A stretch of DNA of 64,000 bases from CAYQQQ01 sp964420125 (GCA_964420125.1 CAYQQQ010000004.1:144284-208283), one strand, 5' to 3'. Shown: positions 38,260 to 46,684, counted from the first letter of the stretch. The notes: generated by a model from the sequence alone, not told the origin. Made by a program: numbers and translations.

Positions 38260-38997
38260 TCACCCCGAGTCGAGGTCCCCCCGGTCCAACTCCTCGAGCA
38301 AGGCCACCTCGTCGGCGCTCAAGCCACCCCGTGCCTCGATCAGGTCGGGTCGGCGAACCTCGGTGCGACGCAACGACTGGGCGCGGCGCCAGCGCGCCAC
38401 CCGGGCGTGGTCGCCGCTGCGCAGGACGCCCGGAACCTCCCAGCTCCGGAAGGTGGCGGGACGGGTGTACTGGGGGTACTCGAGCAGGCCGTCGCGGAAC
38501 GACTCCTCCTCGGCGGAGGCATCGTTGCCCATCATCCCCGGCAGCAGACGGCCGACCGCCTCGATCACCACCATCGCAGCCACCTCACCACCGCCGAGGA
38601 CGTAGTCGCCGATCGACAGCTCCTCGTCGACCAGGTGCTCCCGCACGCGCTCGTCGATCCCCTCGTAGCGCCCGCACAGCAGCGAGAACCCCTCGAGGGA
38701 GCTCAGCTCCTGGGCTCGACGCTGGTCGAAGCGCCGACCAGCGGGGCTCATGAGGATGATCGGTCGGGCCGGCTGCTGCACCTCCACGGTGGCGAAGATG
38801 GGCTCCGGTTTCATCACCATCCCCGCACCGCCGCCGAAGGGCGCGTCGTCCACGCTGCGGTGCACGTCGGTGGTGAAGGCGCGCACGTCGTGCGTGCGGA
38901 GATCGAGCAGGCCGGCGGACCGCGCTCTGCCCAGGAGGCTCTCCCCGGCGAAGCGTTCGATCAGCTCGGGGAAGATCGTGAGGATGTCGATGCGCAC
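38260..38997 (-). CDS. trmD: tRNA (guanine(37)-N1)-methyltransferase
   Basis: SAM-dependent methylation of G37 next to the anticodon, which prevents frameshifting. The 245 residues carry the SPOUT trefoil-knot motifs: DILTIFPELIERF, DDAPFGGGAGMVMKPEPIF, LLCGRYEGIDERV and SIGDYVLGGGEVAAMVVIEA. GTG 38997 is 17 bases after the rimM stop. It belongs to the rpsP-khpA-rimM-trmD operon. Confidence 0.96.
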   Translation of the reverse strand: MRIDILTIFPELIERFAGESLLGRARSAGLLDLRTHDVRAFTTDVHRSVDDAPFGGGAGMVMKPEPIFATVEVQQPARPIILMSPAGRRFDQRRAQELSSLEGFSLLCGRYEGIDERVREHLVDEELSIGDYVLGGGEVAAMVVIEAVGRLLPGMMGNDASAEEESFRDGLLEYPQYTRPATFRSWEVPGVLRSGDHARVARWRRAQSLRRTEVRRPDLIEARGGLSADEVALLEELDRGDLDSG

Positions 38998-39014
38998 GGC
39001 GTGCCTCCGCCCTC

Positions 39015-39500
39015 TCAGAGATCGAAGAGCCCTTCGGGCACCTCCACCCGGAGGATGCCATCTCGGGGGCCGTCGAGGACGAAGACCACGGGCACCAGCG
39101 TGTCGTCCTCGAGCACCAGGAGGTCAGCGGCAGGGTTGTCCTGCACCGCTCGGACGAGGCCGCGGTCGGTGTCGTGCTGGTCGAGGACCCTGCACCCGAT
39201 CAGCTCGTGCACCCACAGCTCCGAGTCGTCGTCGATGGGCTCGCCCCAGAGGACCCTGCCACGGATCGCCTCGGCGTGCTCGCGACGATCGCAACCCACG
39301 AAGCGGACCAACCACCGCTGCAGGTGGGGTCGGGACTCCAGCACCACGAGGTCGCCGTCGTGTGCGTGGAGCACTGCACCGGGCTCGAGGCGCTCGGCAC
39401 GGTCCGAGACCATGTCCACGACCACCTCGCCACGGAGCCCATGTGCTCGCACGACCCGTCCGACCTCGAGGAGGCCCGGTCGGGGCGGTGTGTCGGGCAC
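39015..39500 (-). CDS. rimM: Ribosome maturation factor RimM
   Basis: Supports maturation of the 30S head with S19. The 161 residues contain LEVGRVVRAHGLRGEVVVDM at the start and a PRC-barrel part (LIGCRVLDQHD, DDTLVPVVFVLDGPRDGILR). GTG 39500 follows khpA after eight bases. The neighbouring rpsP and trmD are the usual partners. Confidence 0.92.
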   Translation of the reverse strand: MPDTPPRPGLLEVGRVVRAHGLRGEVVVDMVSDRAERLEPGAVLHAHDGDLVVLESRPHLQRWLVRFVGCDRREHAEAIRGRVLWGEPIDDDSELWVHELIGCRVLDQHDTDRGLVRAVQDNPAADLLVLEDDTLVPVVFVLDGPRDGILRVEVPEGLFDL

Positions 39501-39508
39501 GCGGTGGT

Positions 39509-39781
39509 TCAGTCGACGAACTCGACGTCGATGTCGACGCCGTCGCGTGCCGCTGCTGCTCGGGTCACGGTGCGGATCGCGCTCGCCATCCTGCCCCGCT
39601 TCCCGATCACCCGGCCCATGTCGCCGTCGGCGACGGTGACGTTGAGCTGCAGGCGGTCACCCCGATCCTCGATCGACACCCGCACGCCCTCCGGGTGCTC
39701 CACCAGGGAGCGGGTGACGTGCTCGAGCACCGCCACGGCACGGTGAGCCTCCGGGTCACCCCCGGGGGCGTCCTCGCTCAC
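39509..39781 (-). CDS. khpA: KH-domain RNA-binding protein KhpA
   Basis: A 90-residue RNA-binding protein. The GxxG loop is MGRVIGKRGRMASAIRTVTR, in a KH domain covering most of the length. KhpA pairs with KhpB/Jag in other Gram-positive bacteria and affects cell-wall and division gene expression. GTG 39781 overlaps the rpsP stop (GTGA). Confidence 0.9.
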   Translation of the reverse strand: MSEDAPGGDPEAHRAVAVLEHVTRSLVEHPEGVRVSIEDRGDRLQLNVTVADGDMGRVIGKRGRMASAIRTVTRAAAARDGVDIDVEFVD

Positions 39782-40050
39782 TTCGCGGCCTTGCCGGCCT
39801 GGAACTCGTCCCAGGCTCCGGAGATCTGCAGCAGCTTCTGCACACGCTCGGTGGGCAGGGCGCCCTTGCGGAGCCAGGCCAGGGCCTTGTCGTTGTCGAC
39901 GGTGACCGCGGACGGCTCCCGTCGCGGGTCGTAGGTGCCGACCACCTCGATGAACCGTCCGTCGCGCGGCGAACGGGCGTCGGCGGCGACGATGCGGTAG
40001 GTCGGTTGCTTCTTCTTTCCCACGCGCGTGAGGCGAAGTCGTACTGCCAC
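39778..40050 (-). CDS. rpsP: 30S ribosomal protein S16
   Basis: Small-subunit assembly protein. The 90 residues start VRLRLTRVGKKKQPTYRIVA and include RDGRFIEVVGTYDPR and the KGALPTERVQKLL helix. GTG 40050 has AAGGAAG about 11 bases upstream. It heads the operon with khpA, rimM and trmD; the gap to ffh holds interlocked hairpins. Confidence 0.96.
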   Translation of the reverse strand: MAVRLRLTRVGKKKQPTYRIVAADARSPRDGRFIEVVGTYDPRREPSAVTVDNDKALAWLRKGALPTERVQKLLQISGAWDEFQAGKAAK

Positions 40051-40141
40051 GGTGATGTGTCTTCCTTAGCGATCAGGGGTCGGAGGGCGCTGCCGGGTCG
40101 GACGGTTCACGCCGCACCCCGCCCCGGAGCGGACGGCACCA

Positions 40142-40180
40142 GGGCGACCTCCCATGATGGTCGCCCCGACCCGTCGGGGC
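40142..40180. other. Interlocked hairpins between ffh and rpsP
   Basis: GGGCGACC (40142-40149) pairs with GGTCGCCC (40159-40166), and GCCCCGA (40163-40169) pairs with TCGGGGC (40174-40180). The pairs share 40163-40166, so they exclude each other. No U-tract is evident. The 136-base gap holds no promoter I can support. Confidence 0.5.
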
Positions 40181-40186
40181 AACTCC

Positions 40187-41677
40187 TCACCCTCCGAGGC
40201 CAGGGAAACCGGCGCCACCGGGGCTGTCGCCGCGCAGCGGACCGGGCAGCTGCGACTCCATCTCCTCGAGGCTCGGCAGCTGGAACGCCGCCTTGTTGAC
40301 CTTTGCCGGACCCTTGGCGGTGACCCTGCCGCCCTTGCGGCCCTTCTTCGACTTGCGGCCCTTGCGCTTGGGGGCCTTGCCCATCTGCTGCATCATCTGG
40401 CGCATCTGGCGGAACTGGGCCACCAGCTGGGACACGTCCCCCTGAGAGGTACCGGAGCCCTTGGCGATCCTGGCACGACGGCTGCCGTCGATGACGTCGG
40501 GATCGATCCGCTCCTGCGGCGTCATGGAGTGGATGATGCCCTCGATGCGGGCGATGTGGCTGTCCTCGATCTGGACGTCGCGGATCTCCTTGGGGATGCC
40601 GGGCATCATGCTCATCAGGCCCGACAAGGGGCCCATCTTCTTGATCGCCTGCATCTGCTCCAGGAAGTCGTCGAGCGTGAAGGTGCCCTCCAGCAACCTC
40701 GCCGCCGCAGCCTCCGCCTGGTCGACCTCGAAGGCTTCCTCCGCCTTCTCGATGAGCGTCGCGAGATCCCCCTCGCCCAGGATCCGACCTGCCAGGCGGT
40801 CGGGATGGAAGAGGTCGAAGTCATCGAGCTTCTCACCGGTGGAGGCGAAGGCGATGGGGCGGCCGACCACCTCCTTCACCGACAGCGCGGCACCACCTCG
40901 GGCATCGCCGTCCAGCTTGGTCAGGATCACCCCGTCGAGCTCGAGGGTCTCGTGGAAGGACTCCGCCACGCCCACGGCGTCCTGTCCGGTCATCGCGTCG
41001 ATCACCAGGAATGTGTGGTCGGGTTGCAGCTCGTCGGAGATGCGCCGGACCTGCTCCATCATGTCGGCGTCGATGGCCAGTCGACCCGCGGTGTCGCAGA
41101 TGAGCACGTCGCGGCCGAGCCGTCGAGCCTCCTCCCGAGCAGCTCGGGCCACCGCCACCGGGTCCCCTTGACCCGAGGCCACCACGTCGTCGGGCGCCGA
41201 GTACACGGGCACGTCGATCTGAGCTCCCAGCGTGCGGAGCTGTTGCACCGCTGCGGGGCGCTGGAGGTCGGTGCCCACGAGGATCGGATTGCGGCCCTGC
41301 CCTCGGAACCACCGGGCGAGCTTGGCCGAGTTGGTCGTCTTGCCAGATCCCTGCAGGCCCGCCATCAGCACGACGGTGGGTGGCTTCGACGCATAGGTGA
41401 CGCGCAGCGTCTCACCGCCCAGGGTGGTCGTGAGCTCCTCCAGCACGATCTTCTTGACCTGCAGCGCCGGATTGAGCGCCTGGGACAGGTCCGTGCCGAC
41501 GGCACGCTCGCGGATGCGCGCCAGCAGGTGCTTCACCACCGTGAGGTTGACGTCGGCCTCGAGGAGGGCGAGTCGGATCTCGCGCAGCACCTCGTCGACG
41601 TCGGCCTCCGAGAGGCGGCCCTTCCCCCGCAGTCGACTGAAGATCCCCTCGAAGCGGTCGGTGAGTGACTCGAACAT
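40187..41677 (-). CDS. ffh: Signal recognition particle protein Ffh (SRP54)
   Basis: GTPase that targets nascent membrane proteins with 4.5S RNA to FtsY. The 496 residues have the N domain, the G domain with GLQGSGKTTNSAKLA (about 105), DTAGR and TKLDGDARGGAALS, and the methionine-rich M domain (MQAIKKMGPLSGLMSMMPG, then FRQMRQMMQQMG) followed by a Lys-rich stretch and Gly/Pro tail. ATG 41677 has TAGCGT nine bases upstream. ftsY lies 3.8 kb away on the same strand. Confidence 0.96.
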   Translation of the reverse strand: MFESLTDRFEGIFSRLRGKGRLSEADVDEVLREIRLALLEADVNLTVVKHLLARIRERAVGTDLSQALNPALQVKKIVLEELTTTLGGETLRVTYASKPPTVVLMAGLQGSGKTTNSAKLARWFRGQGRNPILVGTDLQRPAAVQQLRTLGAQIDVPVYSAPDDVVASGQGDPVAVARAAREEARRLGRDVLICDTAGRLAIDADMMEQVRRISDELQPDHTFLVIDAMTGQDAVGVAESFHETLELDGVILTKLDGDARGGAALSVKEVVGRPIAFASTGEKLDDFDLFHPDRLAGRILGEGDLATLIEKAEEAFEVDQAEAAAARLLEGTFTLDDFLEQMQAIKKMGPLSGLMSMMPGIPKEIRDVQIEDSHIARIEGIIHSMTPQERIDPDVIDGSRRARIAKGSGTSQGDVSQLVAQFRQMRQMMQQMGKAPKRKGRKSKKGRKGGRVTAKGPAKVNKAAFQLPSLEEMESQLPGPLRGDSPGGAGFPGLGG

Positions 41678-41686
41678 CGAGTGATC

Positions 41687-41692
41687 ACGCTA
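41687..41692 (-). promoter_or_regulatory. Possible -10 box TAGCGT of ffh
   Basis: TAGCGT on the minus strand ends nine bases before ATG 41677, consistent with a leaderless or nearly leaderless transcript. Confidence 0.35.
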
Positions 41693-41778
41693 CAAGGCCC
41701 GGCGAGCCTCCCCACAGCCGGGCCGAGGTCGACGATCCCTCCCGCTCAGCGGGCCCTGCGGGGTGCTTGACTTGGGAG

Positions 41779-42417
41779 ATGCTGCTGGATGTGTGGTCGG
41801 ACGTGATCTGTCCCTGGTGCTGGCTGGGCCACGTCCGCCTCCGCGACGCGCTGGAGGTCCTGGACGGTCCAGCGGAGGTGCAGCTGCGCTACCGGGCGTT
41901 CCAGCTCGATCCACGAGCCACCAGCACACCCGGTGACCTGCGCTCCGCCATCGAAGCCAAGTACGGCCCCGGTGCCTTCGATGGCATGGCCCAGCGCCTC
42001 GAAGAGCTCGGCGATGCCGCCGGCATCGAGTACCGCTTCGATCGCGTCCTGCGGGTCAGCTCCTTCGACGCCCATCGCCTGGTCCAGGCAGCCCAGCAAG
42101 ATCGTCCGGGGACGGCCGGCGCTCTCCTGGAGCGCCTCTACCGCGCCTACTTCCACGACGGTGCCAACATCGCCGAGGCCGACACCCTGCGCAGCACGGC
42201 AGCCGACGTAGGCCTCGACACCGAGTGGGCGAGCGAGGTCCTCGGGTCCGATCGAGCGGTGGACGCAGTGCGGGAGGACCAGGCCGAGGCCTTGGAGCTC
42301 GCCATCACCGGCGTGCCGGCAGTGGCCTACCAGGGGGCCGTGCTCATCCCCGGCGCCCAGGAGGTGGACACGATGGTCCGGGTGCTGTCGCGGCTGCGCT
42401 CCCGGATCGGGGACTGA
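41779..42417 (+). CDS. DsbA-family oxidoreductase, FrnE-like
   Basis: A 212-residue thioredoxin-fold protein. The active site CPWC lies near residue 11 (DVWSDVICPWCWLGH), and the cis-Pro loop is TGVPAVAY. There is no signal peptide, so like FrnE it should act in the cytoplasm in thiol-disulfide exchange or polyketide/oxidative stress chemistry. The helical insert is of normal size. ATG 41779 begins just before the first strand; an in-frame TTG four codons upstream is possible. It is divergent from ffh. Confidence 0.88.
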   Translation: MLLDVWSDVICPWCWLGHVRLRDALEVLDGPAEVQLRYRAFQLDPRATSTPGDLRSAIEAKYGPGAFDGMAQRLEELGDAAGIEYRFDRVLRVSSFDAHRLVQAAQQDRPGTAGALLERLYRAYFHDGANIAEADTLRSTAADVGLDTEWASEVLGSDRAVDAVREDQAEALELAITGVPAVAYQGAVLIPGAQEVDTMVRVLSRLRSRIGD

Positions 42418-42475
42418 ACCGCCGGTCGCTCGACGAACGGTCAAGTCGCCACACGGGTCCTCCGATGCCACGGAG

Positions 42476-43366
42476 GTGATCACGACGCACCTGCGCGCCG
42501 ACCCGTCGCCGACGCCGTCGGATCACGACGTCGACGGCTGGTACCCGGATCCCTGCGATCCGACGGGTGCACGAGAACGTCGCTGGGACGGTGTCGCCTG
42601 GACACCCTTCACCCACACGACCTCTGCAGGGAACGCGCCCCGGGAGCCGTGGCATCGCCGGCCGTTGGCGTTCATTGGCCACCGCTGGTTCCACTGGCTG
42701 CTGGCGAGCGCCGCCTGCTCGGTCGCAGCGTGGGTGATCTACGAGAGGGCGCACGGCGTCCCGAGAGGCCTCGAGGAGGTGGTCGGCTACGTGGTCGTAG
42801 CGATCGCGGTCGTCGCCGGCGCCGTCGCTGCAGTGGCGTTCGCGAGCCGACTGAACGCTCGTCTCGAGCTCCGCCAGGTGGTCGGGACACGGACCATCGC
42901 CCTGGTGTGCGCAGTCAGCCTCCCGGCGGTGGTGGCCATCAGCCTGCTCGAGAAGCCGTTCCCTGCTCGGCTCTCCAACACGGTGGCGGGCCCGATCGAA
43001 GAGCTCGCGAAGCTGTCGGTCCCCATGGCGATGTACCTCCTCTGGCCGCGCTGCCGCGAGCCCCTCGTCGGCCTCTCGCTCGTGCTGGCCTCGGCCGGGA
43101 CCTTCGGCGTGTACGAGGTGGCTGACTACACCTACGCGATGCCCGCAGATACGACTGCCGCGATGACCCTGGCGCTACGGCCGCTGTGGGACGCCCCGGT
43201 CCACATGGTGCTGACCGGGACCATCGCCGCGGTCCTCTGGAGGAGGTGGCACGTCCACGGCGGGTTCGTCGTCGATCTCCCGGTCGTGGTGACCGTGGTG
43301 GGAGTGATGGCGCTGCACTCCGCCATCGACTGGAGGACGGCCTCCGCGGATCGCTCAGCCTCCTGA
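42476..43366 (+). CDS. DUF2510 plus PrsW-like membrane protease, apparently frame-disrupted at its 3' end
   Basis: A 296-residue frame. Residues 20-45 (GWYPDPCDPTGARERRWDG) are a DUF2510 motif; about seven helices follow with PrsW hallmarks: IEELAKLSVPM, EVADYTYA, HMVLTGTIAA and HSAIDW. PrsW proteins are glutamic-type intramembrane proteases that cut anti-sigma factors. The frame stops just after HSAIDW, but the -1 frame continues DGLRGSLSLLSVALLLLAYL, a convincing last helix, to 43560. So the full gene is probably 42476-43560 with a one-base shift near 43333. The GTG start overlaps GGAGGTGATC, so where the ribosome binds is unclear. Confidence 0.75.
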   Translation: MITTHLRADPSPTPSDHDVDGWYPDPCDPTGARERRWDGVAWTPFTHTTSAGNAPREPWHRRPLAFIGHRWFHWLLASAACSVAAWVIYERAHGVPRGLEEVVGYVVVAIAVVAGAVAAVAFASRLNARLELRQVVGTRTIALVCAVSLPAVVAISLLEKPFPARLSNTVAGPIEELAKLSVPMAMYLLWPRCREPLVGLSLVLASAGTFGVYEVADYTYAMPADTTAAMTLALRPLWDAPVHMVLTGTIAAVLWRRWHVHGGFVVDLPVVVTVVGVMALHSAIDWRTASADRSAS

Positions 43367-43560
43367 GCGTGGCCTTGCTGCTCCTCGCCTACCTGTGGTT
43401 CAAGATGGTCGCCCGCCAGCTCGTGCCGCCCGACGCCGTGGCGACGAACCCGCCGTGGTGGCGGCCGTGGCGGCTGCCCACCGCGATCGGCGAACCTCAG
43501 GGCAGCACCCGCACCAGCGATCCCGCGCCGAGCGTGCCGGGACGCACCACGGCGGCGTAG
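43334..43560 (+). pseudogene. Displaced C-terminal segment of the PrsW-like gene (-1 frame)
   Basis: This frame supplies GSLSLLSVALLLLAYLWFKM and VARQLVPPDAVATNPPWWRP, a final transmembrane helix and basic tail missing from the upstream frame. It has no credible start of its own; GTG 43369 would begin inside the helix. Its last 64 bases overlap the end of the convergent MOSC gene. Either a real frameshift mutation, a sequencing error or recoding explains it. Confidence 0.55.
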
Positions 43561-44357
43561 GCCCTCGACCATCCCGGATAGCGGTCGTGGTCGATCCGGG
43601 AGAACGCTCGCCCCACGAACGACCCGGCGACGGCGTTGCAGGGCGGTACCCACGAGGTGAGCTCCAGGCAGACGGGATCCAGGGGGTCGCCCAGCACCAG
43701 CCGCATTCCCGGACGCAACGATCCCCAGTCGATGCCCGAGATCGTCAGGTTCTCACCCACCGAGCCCCACCCGATGGGGTGACCCTCAGCAGCCAGAGCG
43801 GCGATCACCTCGGCGGAGTAGAGGCACACCGCCTGGAAGGGCCGGCCGTGGTGCCGGCGGACCGCCTGCCGATCACCGACCAGCCCGCGAGGCCACACCT
43901 CCGCCACATCCACCTCCGCCTTCGGCACGCCGCCGGCGCTGATCGCCACCCGCTCCACGATGCCCGTCGCGCTCCGGGCGGTCGCGGCGGCCACCGCCCG
44001 CCCGGCGGCGGAGAGCAGCACGTCGACCGACTCGGTGGCGGTGAGCAGCGGGTGGGCGGAACCCAGGAGGTCCACGAGTCGGGCCCGGGCCCCGTGCACG
44101 CCCGCCAGCGAGCGCAGCTCCCCCACCGCGTGCTCCGACAGCGACGCCAGGTCGGATCCGCTGCCTCCGGCGGCGGCGAGTGCGTCGCCGATGGCCTCCA
44201 GTGCCACCACCGCGGCACCTGGGATCTCATCGAGGCCTTCGACGGTCCACCCCCAGCGGCGCGCCGCGCTGTTCACCGTGCCCGCGGCATCCTCCAGGTC
44301 GTACTCCGCAGGGTCGATGCGCAGCGGCGCGAGCCTCAGCTCCGCGTCGGTGGGCAT
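43497..44357 (-). CDS. MOSC-domain protein with extra N-terminal helical domain
   Basis: A 286-residue protein. The C-terminal 160 residues are a MOSC domain (GLVGDRQAVRRHHGRPFQAV, GWGSVGENLTISGIDW, CLELTSWVPPCNAVAG), the fold of molybdenum cofactor sulfurases and YiiM-type enzymes; the Cys in PPCNAV matches the conserved MOSC Cys. The first 120 residues are helical (WGWTVEGLDEIPGAAVVALE) and unlike YiiM; I do not recognise them. The ATG overlaps the stop of the dehydrogenase gene (TGATG), so both are coupled. No other molybdenum gene is nearby. Confidence 0.8.
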   Translation of the reverse strand: MPTDAELRLAPLRIDPAEYDLEDAAGTVNSAARRWGWTVEGLDEIPGAAVVALEAIGDALAAAGGSGSDLASLSEHAVGELRSLAGVHGARARLVDLLGSAHPLLTATESVDVLLSAAGRAVAAATARSATGIVERVAISAGGVPKAEVDVAEVWPRGLVGDRQAVRRHHGRPFQAVCLYSAEVIAALAAEGHPIGWGSVGENLTISGIDWGSLRPGMRLVLGDPLDPVCLELTSWVPPCNAVAGSFVGRAFSRIDHDRYPGWSRAYAAVVRPGTLGAGSLVRVLP

Positions 44358-45256
44358 CAGGCGCGATCCGCGCCGTTCATGTCGGCCGGAGGTCGGGCGT
44401 CCGAGAGCAAGGCCATGATGATCTCGCCGGCGGCCACGGGATCGTCCACCGCCGCAGCGCTGGGACCACGATGCCAGCCCTCGGCGATGGCGAGCACCGC
44501 TCCCGAGGACTCGATGACCCTGCCCGTCACGGCGGAGGACTGGGAGGACGCCAACCAGGTGACCACCGGAGCGATCCAACGTGGGGACATCTTCTCCTTC
44601 GCCGCTTCGTCGGCCTGACCCATCCCGAGGTCCTCGGTGAGTCGGGTGAGTGCCGCAGGGGCGATGGCGTTGACGGTCACCCCGTAGCGAGCGAGCTCGA
44701 GGGAGGCGATGAAGCTGAACGCGGCGATGCCCGCCTTCGCCGCGCCGTAGTTGGTCTGGCCGGGGTTGCCGTAGATGCCCGACACCGACGTGGTGTTGAT
44801 GATGCGAGCGTCGTTCTCCTCGCCGGCCTTCGCCCGCTGGCGCCAGTAGGCCGCCGCGTGGTGAGCGGGAGCGAACGTGCCCTTCAGGTGCACGTGGATG
44901 ACTGCGTCCCACTCCGCCTCGGTCATGTTGGTCAGCATGCGGTCCCGGAGGATCCCAGCGTTGTTGACCACCACGTCGAGCCCGCCGAAGGTCTCCACCG
45001 TCTGGTCGATCATCGCCTTCGCCCCCTCGAAGTCGGCGACGTCGTCGGTGTTGGCCAACGCCTCACCGCCGGCCTCCAGGATCTCCGCCACCACCTCGGC
45101 CGCAGGACCGGTGTCCGTGCCGGTGCCGTCGCGTGCGCCCCCGAGGTCGTTCACGACGACCTTGGCACCTTCCGCCGCGAGCATCAGCGCGTACTCTCGG
45201 CCGATCCCCCGGCCTGCCCCGGTCACGATGCAGATACGTCCGTCACAGATGCCCAC
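44357..45256 (-). CDS. Short-chain dehydrogenase/reductase
   Basis: NAD(P)-dependent oxidoreductase of 299 residues. The cofactor loop is TGAGRGIG, followed by NDLGG, NNAGILRDR and the catalytic Ser and YxxxK (TTSVSGIYGNPGQTNYGAAK). The opening (GICDGRICIVTGAGRGIG) and the long N-terminal strand region are those of the multifunctional 17-beta-HSD4/FabG-like actinobacterial group acting on hydroxyacyl-CoA or sterol-like substrates; the substrate is not determined. GTG 45256 has GGAGG upstream and TACGCT at 45292-45297. Confidence 0.88.
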   Translation of the reverse strand: MGICDGRICIVTGAGRGIGREYALMLAAEGAKVVVNDLGGARDGTGTDTGPAAEVVAEILEAGGEALANTDDVADFEGAKAMIDQTVETFGGLDVVVNNAGILRDRMLTNMTEAEWDAVIHVHLKGTFAPAHHAAAYWRQRAKAGEENDARIINTTSVSGIYGNPGQTNYGAAKAGIAAFSFIASLELARYGVTVNAIAPAALTRLTEDLGMGQADEAAKEKMSPRWIAPVVTWLASSQSSAVTGRVIESSGAVLAIAEGWHRGPSAAAVDDPVAAGEIIMALLSDARPPADMNGADRA

Positions 45257-45291
45257 GTCGATGCCTCCAGTCGTCGTGCGGAACCGCTGCG

Positions 45292-45297
45292 AGCGTA
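45292..45297 (-). promoter_or_regulatory. -10 box TACGCT of the SDR-MOSC pair
   Basis: TACGCT on the minus strand, giving a leader of about 29 bases that includes GGAGG before GTG 45256. The rest of the 208-base gap to ftsY shows nothing further. Confidence 0.35.
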
Positions 45298-45464
45298 GCC
45301 CCTGCCCTCGGCCTGCAGATCACCTCCGAAGGCGCAGGGTGCAGGATGACCCTGCGGTGCCCTGCCGCCGCGCCGACGAGTGCTCGGAGGAGAGCCCGTC
45401 GGCGGCCGCCGCGTGCACTGGTGTCCATGGTCGCCGCATCTCCGGGATCCGGCCAGCGATGCCG

Positions 45465-46673
45465 TCAGCCAGGTGGTTCCGGGGAGAACAGCGCCTCCAC
45501 GAACTCCTCCGCGTCGAAGTCGACCAGGTCGACGGCGGTCTCCCCCAGGCCGACCAGCTTCACGGGGAGGCCCAGCTCCGATCGGATGGCCATCACGATC
45601 CCTCCCTTGGCGGAGCCGTCGAGCTTGGTGAGCACCACGCCGGTCACGTCGGTGGCCTCTGAGAACTGCCGCGCCTGCTGCAGGCCGTTCTGACCGGTCG
45701 TGGCGTCGAGCACCAACAGGACCTCGGTGACCGTGCCCGCGCCCTTGTCGGCCACCCGCCGAACCTTGGCCAGCTCGTCCATGAGGTTGGTCTTGGTGTG
45801 CAGACGCCCGGCGGTGTCGGCCAGCACCACATCTGCACCGCGTGCGGCCGCGGCCTCCACGGCATCGAAGATGACCGAGGACGGGTCGCCCCCTTCCGAT
45901 CCACGCACGAGCGTCGCATCGCAGCGCTCCGCCCATGTCCCCAGCTGCTCCGCTGCCGCGGCCCGGAACGTGTCGCCGGCCGCCATCACGACCGTGGCCC
46001 CCTCGTCGGCGAGCCTGCGGCCGACCTTGCCGATCGTGGTCGTCTTGCCCACTCCGTTCACACCGACGAACAGCCACACCGACGGCGGGTCGGCGGAGCG
46101 CGCCAAGTCGGTCGGTCCCGCCAGCTCGGCGACCATCTCCGCCTTGAGGGCCTCGATCAGCTCCTCGGTGGTGGTGAGCTTCTGCTCTCTCACCGTCGCT
46201 CGCACTGCGTCGAGGAGCCGTTGGGTGGGGCCGATCCCCACGTCGGCTCGGATCAGCGCCTCCTCGAGCTCGTCCCATGCCTCCTGGGTGATCTCGGTTC
46301 GGGACAGCACCGAGCCGACGTAGCCGGAGATGGTGGCGCGGGCCTTCGAGAGGCGCTCGCGGAAGCTCGGCCGGACCTCGGGAGCCTCCACGACGTCCTC
46401 GGCCACCGACACCTCGGCCACCGACACCTCGAGCACCGGTTCCTCCGGCGCAGGCGCCGCGATCACGGGCTCCTCGACCACCACCTCCTCCACCAGCTGA
46501 GGTTCGGCACCCTCCGGCGCCGCGGTGGGAGCGACGGCACCGGCGTCGAGGGGCGGTGCCTCACCCGGTGGTTCCAGCACCCCCTCCCGTGATCGCGTGC
46601 CGGCGACGAACGCCAGGCCCACGACCGCTGCGAGGACGATCACGGCGATGATGACGATGACGACAGGTTCCAT
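45465..46673 (-). CDS. ftsY: Signal recognition particle receptor FtsY
   Basis: Membrane-associated GTPase that receives SRP-ribosome complexes. The 402 residues start with a transmembrane helix (VVIVIIAVIVLAAVVGLAFV), an acidic linker to about 105, then the NG domain with GVNGVGKTTT (about 201), DTAGRLHTKTNLMDEL and TKLDGSAKGG. The actinobacterial form with a true N-terminal helix is expected. The linker includes a tandem duplication (46401-46430). ATG 46673 has TACGCT 11 bases upstream. Confidence 0.96.
   Translation of the reverse strand: MEPVVIVIIAVIVLAAVVGLAFVAGTRSREGVLEPPGEAPPLDAGAVAPTAAPEGAEPQLVEEVVVEEPVIAAPAPEEPVLEVSVAEVSVAEDVVEAPEVRPSFRERLSKARATISGYVGSVLSRTEITQEAWDELEEALIRADVGIGPTQRLLDAVRATVREQKLTTTEELIEALKAEMVAELAGPTDLARSADPPSVWLFVGVNGVGKTTTIGKVGRRLADEGATVVMAAGDTFRAAAAEQLGTWAERCDATLVRGSEGGDPSSVIFDAVEAAAARGADVVLADTAGRLHTKTNLMDELAKVRRVADKGAGTVTEVLLVLDATTGQNGLQQARQFSEATDVTGVVLTKLDGSAKGGIVMAIRSELGLPVKLVGLGETAVDLVDFDAEEFVEALFSPEPPG
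46401..46430 (-). repeat. Perfect 15-base tandem repeat in ftsY
   Basis: Two identical 15-base copies (46401-46415 and 46416-46430) encode VSVAE twice in the acidic linker of FtsY. In frame, so tolerated. Confidence 0.8.
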
Positions 46674-46684
46674 GGTGGGGATTG

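Noticed and set aside
43369..43560. Separate small membrane protein starting at GTG 43369
   Set aside because: The helix it would encode fits better as the missing last helix of the PrsW protein, and the start falls inside that helix without a ribosome site.
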